From Brevibacillus ruminantium (lineage in GTDB: Bacteria; Bacillota; Bacilli; Brevibacillales; Brevibacillaceae): a stretch of DNA of 64,000 nucleotides. Every line of letters starts with the position of its first letter. The stretch's first letter is position 1. Shown here one piece after another: positions 8,054 through 15,015 of the stretch. The stretch is taken from contig NZ_CP098755.1 of NCBI RefSeq assembly GCF_023746555.1, forward strand, positions 3,856,501 to 3,920,500, given 5' to 3'. The position numbers and the translations under genes are program-made. The notes under the pieces were generated by a model. It saw nothing but the letters and a program-made list of their open reading frames with translations. It searched no databases and had not been told where the DNA came from.

Positions 8054-9352
8054 TTAGATGCGCACGACGGAAACCTTCTCATCCAGCGAACGCGGGATGC
8101 GGTTTTTGGCATCAAAGAGGATTGGTTCCGGACTCATTTGATTGATGACGCTTGTCCAATCCAGCTCTTCAAATTCCTTTTGAACGGCTGTCAGCATGAC
8201 AGCATCTGCTCCCTTGACCGCATCTTCCAGCGTAGCCGCTTTGTGGTCGTAGTGGGTTGGCACCGCCGGATCATAGGAACGAACCTCTACACCCTTGGTT
8301 TGCAGCACCCGGATCAGATCTTGGACAGGACTGACTCGATCATCATTGGAGTAATCCTTCATCGCCAGACCGAAAATAGTGACACGGCTGCCAGCCAGCG
8401 ATTTTCCTTTTTCCTGCAATGCTTTTTCCAGCATGTTGACCAGAACAGAAGGCACGCTGTCATTTGTGGTACGGGCCATCTGCAGCAGTGGGAGCGGAAC
8501 ACCCAGTTCCCTCGCTTTTGGCTGCAGGTAATACAGGGCGTTGGGCAGACAGAAACCGCCTACACCCGGTCCCGGTGTCAAAAGGTTTACACGTTTATGT
8601 GTATTCGCAATCCGGATCATTTCAAAGGTGTCAATGCCAAAGGATTCAGCAAAGCGGGCAAATTCCTGCACCATCGCGATATTGACGTCGCGCTGGATAT
8701 TTTCAATCACCTTCGCCGCTTCAATCACTCGAATGTCGGAAATGGTGATCTCTGTTTCACTGATAAAGGAAAGCAGATTTTTTCCGTGGTTCGCGCTCTC
8801 CTCGTTGATTCCACCGAGGACCAGCGGCATGTGAATAAACTCCTCAAACGCTCGTCCCTCTGCAATGCGCTCCGAACAGTAGGTGAGATAAAAATCTGTG
8901 CCCGCCCGAAGACCGCTTGCTTCTTCCAAAATCGGCTGAATCACTTCTTCTGTCGTACCCGGGACAACAGTGCTGCGAATCATGACGGTATCGCCTTTTT
9001 TCAGCACTTTCCCCAGTGTCTCCGCACAGCTTTTCAAAGGACCGAGATCGGGATCGCCGTTGAAGACAGGCAGTCCGACGGTTACGATGTAATGCGAAAC
9101 CTCTGCTGCTGCCTCTTCATACGAAGTGGTCGCCCGGAACCGGCCTGCGTCGATTTGCTCACGCAGAATCTCCGCGAGAGTCTTGCCTTGATAGGATTCC
9201 AGATGGTGAGAATGCCCTTTGTTGATTTCATCGACGACATGGGGCATGACGTCCACTCCAACCACGTGGGCCCCTTTCAGGGCATAGGTCAGTGCGAGTG
9301 GCAATCCGACAAACCCTAAACCGACAACAGCAACGCGTATTGGCTGAGTCAT
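8054..9352 (-). CDS. Nucleotide-sugar dehydrogenase (UDP-sugar 6-dehydrogenase family)
   Basis: 432 residues. The N-terminal Rossmann motif GLGFVGLPLA (11-20) binds NAD; the catalytic cysteine sits in PGPGVGGFCLPN (Cys268), preceded by the conserved lysine of EAAKVIENIQ (about Lys214). The family performs two successive oxidations of a sugar 6-hydroxymethyl to a uronic acid on a nucleotide-sugar. The VEN/IEN-type central helix and the DVNIA segment resemble UDP-N-acetylmannosamine/UDP-GalNAc dehydrogenases (WecC/TviB) more than UDP-glucose dehydrogenase, but the substrate is uncertain. It probably supplies a uronic acid for a surface glycan, in keeping with the glycosyltransferases a few kilobases away. 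ATG at 9352. Confidence 0.88.
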   Translation of the reverse strand: MTQPIRVAVVGLGFVGLPLALTYALKGAHVVGVDVMPHVVDEINKGHSHHLESYQGKTLAEILREQIDAGRFRATTSYEEAAAEVSHYIVTVGLPVFNGDPDLGPLKSCAETLGKVLKKGDTVMIRSTVVPGTTEEVIQPILEEASGLRAGTDFYLTYCSERIAEGRAFEEFIHMPLVLGGINEESANHGKNLLSFISETEITISDIRVIEAAKVIENIQRDVNIAMVQEFARFAESFGIDTFEMIRIANTHKRVNLLTPGPGVGGFCLPNALYYLQPKARELGVPLPLLQMARTTNDSVPSVLVNMLEKALQEKGKSLAGSRVTIFGLAMKDYSNDDRVSPVQDLIRVLQTKGVEVRSYDPAVPTHYDHKAATLEDAVKGADAVMLTAVQKEFEELDWTSVINQMSPEPILFDAKNRIPRSLDEKVSVVRI

Positions 9353-9400
9353 TTTGTATCTCCTCTTTCACGTCTCTGTTTATGAGTCAATCCGTAGCCC

Positions 9401-9475
9401 CTACGACAGATAATATATCCCCGCCGCGATAAAGACTACACATAAAACGATGAGGACCTTGTACAACGTCTCCAA
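9401..9475 (-). CDS. Possible 24-26-residue single-helix membrane microprotein
   Basis: A very short frame downstream of the DUF350 gene, on the same strand. It begins with TTG at 9475 (or GTG at 9481) and is preceded by TGAGGAGG, with good spacing for the TTG. The peptide is almost entirely one hydrophobic helix (KVLIVLCVVFIAAGIYYLS) ending in a stop. The strong ribosome binding site and membrane-helix composition argue for translation, but a frame this short can arise by chance. The function is unknown; conservation in relatives would settle it. Confidence 0.4.
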   Translation of the reverse strand: METLYKVLIVLCVVFIAAGIYYLS

Positions 9476-9579
9476 GGCCACGCCTCCTCATTTCCTGCTC
9501 GATACATGCTACCAAGCTCTAATTATACTCCCCAATTGAAAATGCTTCAACGGCAAGAAAACGGAGCCCCAGCCCCGCG

Positions 9580-9990
9580 CTACCGCGTAAGGCTGGCGCC
9601 GATGACAAATGAAAATCCGATGGAGAGCACCATGGAGATCAGACCGATCGCCCGGTTATCGTTGCCGATCTCCTCATCAACCCGGAAGCTGGGTGTCATA
9701 AATTCAAAGATGAAATAACTGCCGAGCAAGAGGAAAAACCCAAATGTTCCCCAGGCCAGTGCCTGACCGATGGAATCATGGTGCTGGATGGAATAACTAA
9801 AGATATTGGCGATCCCGAACAGCTTGCCGCCGGTCGCCATGGCGACGGCGAGATTGCCTCGCTTTAATTCCTGCCACACATGATATTTTGTAACCAGTTC
9901 AAATACGGAGAGAAAGACAATCATGGCCAAACCGGTTACCGTATAATAAGCAAATGTCCCAAAATAAGGATTGTGCAGCAAATGCTCCAT
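9580..9990 (-). CDS. DUF350 family membrane protein
   Basis: 136 residues with four membrane helices. The GKLFGIANIFSYSI and late FEFMTPSF segments followed by NDNRAIGLI match DUF350 (the YjfL/UPF0719 group), where each half holds two helices. It starts 23 bases after the mutS2 stop codon on the same strand, so it is probably the second gene of a mutS2 operon. DUF350 proteins have no established biochemical function. ATG at 9990. Confidence 0.8.
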   Translation of the reverse strand: MEHLLHNPYFGTFAYYTVTGLAMIVFLSVFELVTKYHVWQELKRGNLAVAMATGGKLFGIANIFSYSIQHHDSIGQALAWGTFGFFLLLGSYFIFEFMTPSFRVDEEIGNDNRAIGLISMVLSIGFSFVIGASLTR

Positions 9991-10013
9991 TCTGTACCCC
10001 CGTCCAACAAGAC

Positions 10014-12371
10014 TTATCTCAGCTCGACGATGGTGGCACCTACGCCCCCTTCGCCCTGTCCACCAAGGCGAAACGATTTAACGCTGCGATGCTGACGCAA
10101 ATACTCATGCACACCTTTGCGCAGCATCCCCGTGCCATGACCGTGGATAATCGACACCGAATGAAAACCGGCAAGCAATGCTTCGTCCAAATACTGGTCA
10201 ATCTCGCGAATTCCGTCTTCCACATTGTAGCCGCGCAAATCCAGCTCCATTTTTACCGTGCTCCGGCTCCGTTTGACAGCTGTATATTCTACATTCTGTT
10301 GCGGCGCCTTAAAGGAGCTAAGCACATTCATGTCATCCCGCTTTACTTTCATTTTCATAATCCCGATCTGGACCAGGAACTCGTCGCCGCCAACCTTCTC
10401 CAGAACAGTACCCTTCTGGCCGAAGCTGTTGACCATTACCTCGTCTCCCGCCTTGATCTGGGTGGCTCTCACCGCTTTTGCCGGCTTTTTCACCTTTTCC
10501 TTCTCCAGCTCCATGACGGCATTGCCCAGGCGCTTTTTAGCATCGATTAAACGATGTTCTTTGATCTCCACGCCTTCTTTCATCATGCTCCGAAGCTCGC
10601 GGATCACCGCTTCAGCCTCTTCTTTGGCTAGTTGGACAGCAATGCGCGCCTCTTCTTCGGCTTCTTCCAAAAGTTTATTTTTCTCCTGGGCAAAACGTGC
10701 CCGTTCCTCTTCCAGCTGCTCACGCAGACGCTCTGCTTCACGACGCAAATCCTCAGCCGTCTTGCGTTCCGCTTCCGCTGTTTTTCGGTTGCGCTCCAAA
10801 GAAGCAATCATGCTTTCCACCTGATTGTCTTCCTCGCTGATCGAGCTTCTGGCGTCCTCAATAATTGCTTCCGGGAGTCCCAGCCGTTTGGCAATGGCAA
10901 ACGCGTTGGACCGTCCTGGGACACCGATCAGCAAACGATACGTCGGGCGCAGTGTTTCCACATCAAATTCGACACTGGCATTTATGACACCGGATCGGTC
11001 ATAAGCGTATGCCTTCAGCTCGCTGTAGTGTGTTGTCGCAATCAGTCTCGCTCCGCTGCGAATCACATGATCAATAATTGACATGGCCAGCGCGGCGCCC
11101 TCAGTCGGGTCAGTTCCTGCCCCCAATTCATCAAACAGGACAAGACTGCGGTCATCCATGGACGCGAGGATGTGGATAATATTGGTCATATGACTGGAAA
11201 ACGTTGACAGGCTCTGCTCAATCGATTGTTCATCCCCAATATCGGCAAAAATAGAGGAGAAGACCGTAACCTCACTCTCTTCCTCTGCCGGAATCTGCAA
11301 ACCCGCCATCGCCATCAAAGAGAGGAGACCTACTGTTTTCAGGGATACGGTTTTCCCCCCTGTATTTGGTCCCGTGACGACAATTGCACTGTATGCGCCT
11401 CCCAGCTCTACGTCAACCGGAACGACGGTTTGCATGGGAATCAACGGATGGCGAGCTTTTCGCAGCCGCATGTAGCCTTCGTCATTGACGCGCGGACAAA
11501 CCGCTTTCATGGCACCGGAAAGCTGAGCTTTGGCAAACATGAAATCCAGTTCGGCAAGCGCTTCGATATTTTCTTTCAACGGATCGATGGACACTGCGAC
11601 CAGCTCAGTGAGGACGTAAAGAATACGCTCCACTTCTCTTTCCTCGCGCAGACGAAGCTCGCGGAGCTTGTTGTTCATCGCCACTACCGCCTCTGGCTCG
11701 ATAAACAAGGTCGCACCCGAGGCAGACTGATCGTGAACGATTCCTCCAAAAACGTGGCGGTACTCTTGCTTGACGGGAATCACAAAGCGATCTCCGCGAA
11801 TCGTGACAATATTTTCCATCAACATTTTTTGATAGGAGGATGAACGCGTCATCTGGTCCAGCTTTTCTCTGACCCGCGCCTCCAGCTGACGGATTTCCTG
11901 TCTGACCAGGCGCAATTCCTGGCTGGCCCCGTCGACAATCTCGCCATTCTCATCGACACATCGGCGGATTTCTGTCTCCAGGTCACGCAGCCCCTCGATG
12001 CGCTCTGCCTGAAACTGCAGCATGGGCAAAGCCTCGTCTTCACAAAGATCGAGCAAGAACTGGCGAAGACGGCGTCCCGCCCCTACTGTACCGGCGATAT
12101 CCAGCAATTCCATGGGAGCGAGCATGGCATTTAAACGAGCCCTTTGAATGGCTCCGCGAATGTCCCTGATGCCCCCGAGCGGAACACTCCCCTTTAAGCG
12201 GAGAGCCGTCACTGCCTCCTGAGTGGCCTGCTGAGCAGCTTTCACTTCCTCAAGCCGCAAAAACGGGACCAGGTTTTCGGCTAATTCTTTTCCGTATATG
12301 GACGTCGCTTTATCCATCAGCAACGCGATGATTTTCTCGTATTCCAAGGTTTTTAAAACCCGCTGTTCCAC
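10014..12371 (-). CDS. mutS2: Endonuclease MutS2 (ribosome-splitting/anti-recombination ATPase)
   Basis: 785 residues, the same length as B. subtilis MutSB. The ATPase core has Walker A GPNTGGKT (about residue 330), Walker B LVLFDELGAGTDPTEGAA, and the family signature SLSTFSSHM. A long glutamate/arginine-rich coiled coil follows (about 510-610), then a KOW-like segment, and the C-terminal Smr nuclease domain LDLRGYNVEDGI ... IIHGHGTGMLRKGV. MutS2 lacks the mismatch-recognition domain of MutS; in different bacteria it suppresses recombination or splits collided ribosomes. The start is GTG at 12371, placed 7 bases after AAAGGAGG; a longer reading is not supported. DUF350 follows in the same direction. 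Confidence 0.95.
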   Translation of the reverse strand: MEQRVLKTLEYEKIIALLMDKATSIYGKELAENLVPFLRLEEVKAAQQATQEAVTALRLKGSVPLGGIRDIRGAIQRARLNAMLAPMELLDIAGTVGAGRRLRQFLLDLCEDEALPMLQFQAERIEGLRDLETEIRRCVDENGEIVDGASQELRLVRQEIRQLEARVREKLDQMTRSSSYQKMLMENIVTIRGDRFVIPVKQEYRHVFGGIVHDQSASGATLFIEPEAVVAMNNKLRELRLREEREVERILYVLTELVAVSIDPLKENIEALAELDFMFAKAQLSGAMKAVCPRVNDEGYMRLRKARHPLIPMQTVVPVDVELGGAYSAIVVTGPNTGGKTVSLKTVGLLSLMAMAGLQIPAEEESEVTVFSSIFADIGDEQSIEQSLSTFSSHMTNIIHILASMDDRSLVLFDELGAGTDPTEGAALAMSIIDHVIRSGARLIATTHYSELKAYAYDRSGVINASVEFDVETLRPTYRLLIGVPGRSNAFAIAKRLGLPEAIIEDARSSISEEDNQVESMIASLERNRKTAEAERKTAEDLRREAERLREQLEEERARFAQEKNKLLEEAEEEARIAVQLAKEEAEAVIRELRSMMKEGVEIKEHRLIDAKKRLGNAVMELEKEKVKKPAKAVRATQIKAGDEVMVNSFGQKGTVLEKVGGDEFLVQIGIMKMKVKRDDMNVLSSFKAPQQNVEYTAVKRSRSTVKMELDLRGYNVEDGIREIDQYLDEALLAGFHSVSIIHGHGTGMLRKGVHEYLRQHRSVKSFRLGGQGEGGVGATIVELR

Positions 12372-12529
12372 GAATGTGCCTCCTTTTTCTGCCCTGAAAC
12401 AAGCAATTACCAACTATTATATCACGGGGATGGGCACATGAATAATTTAACGCCTTTCCCTCAGCATAGTTCTCCTAAAAAAAAGCCAAAATGATAAGGA
12501 ATCAACATCTGCAAAGGAGGATCATACAC

Positions 12530-12904
12530 ATGACGATATTGCGCCACGTTATCCGTTTTGTGGTTGCTGCTGTCGTACTGATGTTCGTCGGTTTCTTGGT
12601 GCCCGGTTTTTCTGTAAACAGCTTCTGGACCGCACTATTTGCGGCAGTGGTGATTGCACTGCTAGGGTGGGTCGTGGAAGCGTTCTTCGGTGATCGCATC
12701 TCTCCATTTAACCGCGGAATTGTTGGTTTTCTTGTCAGCGCAGTAGTGATTTATCTCACCCAATTCATCGTCTCCGGATTTTACGTGACGATTCTGGGAG
12801 CACTGCTTGCCTCATTGGTCATCGGGATTATCGACCTGTTTATCCCGATCAAAACGCACATGGATTTGCGTGACGGAGATGCCGGCAAAAGGCAAGAAAC
12901 TTAA
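12530..12904 (+). CDS. YvlD/phage-holin-4-like membrane protein
   Basis: 124 residues with four hydrophobic helices and little else, typical of the mycobacteriophage holin 4 superfamily (PF04020) to which B. subtilis YvlD belongs. These chromosomal members are not lysis proteins as far as is known; YvlD is linked to envelope stress in B. subtilis. The ATG at 12530 follows AAAGGAGG. It is divergent from mutS2 and ends in a perfect terminator, so it is transcribed alone. Confidence 0.72.
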   Translation: MTILRHVIRFVVAAVVLMFVGFLVPGFSVNSFWTALFAAVVIALLGWVVEAFFGDRISPFNRGIVGFLVSAVVIYLTQFIVSGFYVTILGALLASLVIGIIDLFIPIKTHMDLRDGDAGKRQET

Positions 12905-12920
12905 ATCAAGCGGATAGATC

Positions 12921-12947
12921 AAGAGCCAACCAGATCGGTTGGCTCTT
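12921..12947. terminator. Terminator between the YvlD-like gene and larB
   Basis: Perfect 11-base stem AAGAGCCAACC/GGTTGGCTCTT with a five-base loop, followed by GTTTTCTTT. Confidence 0.9.
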
Positions 12948-12954
12948 GTTTTCT

Positions 12955-13704
12955 TTATGAAGATGCACTCTGTCTGTGGATCATTCCAGCCAAATACCCG
13001 GCACCAAAGCCATTGTCGATATTGACTACGGATACACCATTCGCGCATGAGTTGAGCATAGTCAGAAGGGCGGCTATTCCGCCTAAATTGGCTCCATATC
13101 CCACGCTGGTAGGAACCGCAATCACAGGCTTATCCACCAGACCAGCCAATACACTGGCCAACGCTCCTTCCATACCTGCGATACAGATGATGACGGAGGC
13201 TCCCCGTATCTCATCCAAACGCTGAAACAGTCGATGGATTCCTGCCACGCCTACATCCGCAATCACTCTGGCCTCGCTGCCAAAGCAGCGGACAGTCCAG
13301 GCAGCCTCCTGCGCCACCGGCCAATCTGAAGTTCCTGCGGCGACAACCGCCACATAGCCTTCACGTACTGGTTCCAAGGGTGTTTTTGCGCTGATCAGCA
13401 TCCGTGCCTCTTTGACATACTGTACATCCGCCCAGCAGCTTTGTACCGCTTCCGCCTGTTCTTCGCTGACCCGCGTGGCCAGTACCAGCTCCTGATGCTC
13501 TCGCAGCCTGGAAAATATGCCCACTAACTGTTCCGCGCTTTTCCCTGCTCCGTATACAACCTCTGGAAAACCGGTCCTGCGCTTTCGATCCAGATCAAGT
13601 GTAGCGTAGTCCAACCGACTACTTCCCTGAATCAGTTCGGCAGCCTGGTCAAGATCAAGTTTGCCCGCCTGGAGATCTTGAAGAATCGTTTTCAGATTAT
13701 CCAT
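12955..13704 (-). CDS. larB: LarB, pyridinium-3,5-biscarboxylate synthase (nickel-pincer cofactor)
   Basis: 249 residues with a C-terminal PurE/AIR-carboxylase-like domain: AAGTSDWPVAQEAAWT, CIAGMEGALASVLAGLVDKPVIAVPTSVGYG and the NIDNGFGAG end are typical of LarB. LarB carboxylates and hydrolyses nicotinic acid adenine dinucleotide, the first step in making the nickel-pincer cofactor of lactate racemase-type enzymes. Its start overlaps the larE stop by 8 bases, so the pair is translationally coupled. Neither larC (nickel insertion) nor larA (the enzyme) is present in the window. Confidence 0.92.
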   Translation of the reverse strand: MDNLKTILQDLQAGKLDLDQAAELIQGSSRLDYATLDLDRKRRTGFPEVVYGAGKSAEQLVGIFSRLREHQELVLATRVSEEQAEAVQSCWADVQYVKEARMLISAKTPLEPVREGYVAVVAAGTSDWPVAQEAAWTVRCFGSEARVIADVGVAGIHRLFQRLDEIRGASVIICIAGMEGALASVLAGLVDKPVIAVPTSVGYGANLGGIAALLTMLNSCANGVSVVNIDNGFGAGYLAGMIHRQSASS

Positions 13705-14560
13705 GTGTCTGTTTCACATCCGTCTGCAGTACTGCGTTCATACTGCCCGTTTGGTAACCAAAGAGGTCAAGCGTCACATATTTAAATCCAATCTCCCGCA
13801 GCGTGCGGTCAATCTGGTCACGATGCTGGAGCAATAGTTCAAACTCATTCGGACTGATTTCAATCCGCGCAATGGTATCATGATGCCGGACACGCACCTG
13901 ATGAAAGCCCAGGCTCATCAGATAGCCCTCTGCCCGATCGATCTGGTCGATCTTTTCCAAGGTGATCGTGGAGCCGTAGGGTACTCGCGAGGAAAGGCAG
14001 GCAAAGGAAGGTTTGTTCCAGGTCGAAAGCCCCATTTCTTTGGACAGTTGCCTGATCTCATCCTTGTAAAATCCAGCCTCCTGAAGCGGACTGCGTACAC
14101 CGCGTTGAACAGCGGCTACGCGGCCTGGGCGGTAATCCCCCAAATCATCCATATTGGCGCCATCACAAATCACTGCATTCCATTCATTTTGCAAAGCCAA
14201 CTCACCTAAGTGTTCATACAAGCCGTCTTTGCAGTAGAAGCAGCGGTTGACCGGATTCGAAACAAAATTCGGATTTTCCAGTTCACGAACCTCCGTCGTG
14301 ACAAATCTGGCACCTAACTGCTTGGCGAGTTGCTTGGCGGCTTCGAATTCCCTGGTCGGAAATGTCTCCGAAGCGGCCGTCACCGCAATCGCCGAATCCC
14401 CCAACACCTCGACGGCGCGTGCAAGCAAAAAGGTGCTGTCCACACCTCCTGAAAAGGCAACCAAGGCGCTGCCCATTTCTTGAAGAATCGTGCCTAGTTT
14501 TTCATTCTTTTCTGTCAGAGACAGCTTTTTTGCTGCCTCAACCAGCGCTTCTTTGTTCAT
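13697..14560 (-). CDS. larE: LarE, ATP-dependent sulfur transferase (nickel-pincer cofactor)
   Basis: 287 residues. SGGVDSTFLLARA (residues 37-49) is the PP-loop that binds ATP and adenylates the substrate carboxylate. RCFYCKDGLYEHL (106-118) has two cysteines, and ACLSSRVPYGS holds Cys188, which by position is probably the residue equivalent to the sacrificial Cys176 of Lactobacillus plantarum LarE. Three cysteines could instead hold a 4Fe-4S cluster as in some LarE proteins; sequence alone does not decide. ATG at 14560 follows GGAGAGGAG. It is upstream of and overlapping larB. Confidence 0.92.
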   Translation of the reverse strand: MNKEALVEAAKKLSLTEKNEKLGTILQEMGSALVAFSGGVDSTFLLARAVEVLGDSAIAVTAASETFPTREFEAAKQLAKQLGARFVTTEVRELENPNFVSNPVNRCFYCKDGLYEHLGELALQNEWNAVICDGANMDDLGDYRPGRVAAVQRGVRSPLQEAGFYKDEIRQLSKEMGLSTWNKPSFACLSSRVPYGSTITLEKIDQIDRAEGYLMSLGFHQVRVRHHDTIARIEISPNEFELLLQHRDQIDRTLREIGFKYVTLDLFGYQTGSMNAVLQTDVKQTHG

Positions 14561-14606
14561 CAGTCGCTCTCCTCTCCGGCCTGTTTGCACGGCGGCTGAC
14601 AATAGG

Positions 14607-14634
14607 GAAAAGAGAGGCCAGAGCCCCTCTTTTC
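14607..14634. terminator. Terminator after zapA
   Basis: GAAAAGAGaGGC/GCCcCTCTTTTC hairpin just downstream of the zapA stop codon and before the larE ribosome binding site, so larE-larB is probably a separate transcription unit. Confidence 0.7.
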
Positions 14635-14642
14635 ACTACCGA

Positions 14643-14909
14643 TCAGGTTTCGTTTGCATCTTCCTGAAGCATCTTCAGCAACGCTTCGTACTCGGTTCGC
14701 AACCGGAAGTATTCGTCTGCGATGTTAACTGCGGCAAGTACAGCGATTTTGGCCGTATCCAGACGATGGTTGCCTGTTCCAATCTCATTCATTTTATCAT
14801 CAACGAACCCGGCCACCATGCGAATGTGGTTCACGCTTGCCTTTCCACTCAAGCGATACTGCTGCCCGTATATGTCAACCGTCAACCGATTCTTCCCGTC
14901 ACCCTGCAC
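14643..14909 (-). CDS. zapA: Cell division protein ZapA
   Basis: 88 residues beginning GTG (VQGDGKNRLTVDIYGQQYRL), the conserved ZapA opening, followed by the helix AAVNIADEYFRLRTEYEALLKML that forms its coiled-coil dimer. ZapA binds FtsZ and bundles filaments at the division site. The GTG start at 14909 is chosen because AAGGAGG lies 8 bases upstream; an upstream TTG would overlap that ribosome binding site. The position downstream of pheT and upstream of mutS2 matches the B. subtilis order. Confidence 0.9.
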   Translation of the reverse strand: MQGDGKNRLTVDIYGQQYRLSGKASVNHIRMVAGFVDDKMNEIGTGNHRLDTAKIAVLAAVNIADEYFRLRTEYEALLKMLQEDANET

Positions 14910-15015
14910 GAAGGCTTCCTCCTTCAAACCCTACTGTGAGACTTCCGTACCTATTTTCCGTACCAATGCATCCCAATTTAGGTTACTGAAAATGTCAGGT
15001 TTCGTCAAGTTCTGC

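Noticed and set aside
14940-15010. A promoter TTGACG-17-TAACCT for zapA
   Set aside because: The -10 is poor; zapA may be read through from pheT since no terminator separates them.
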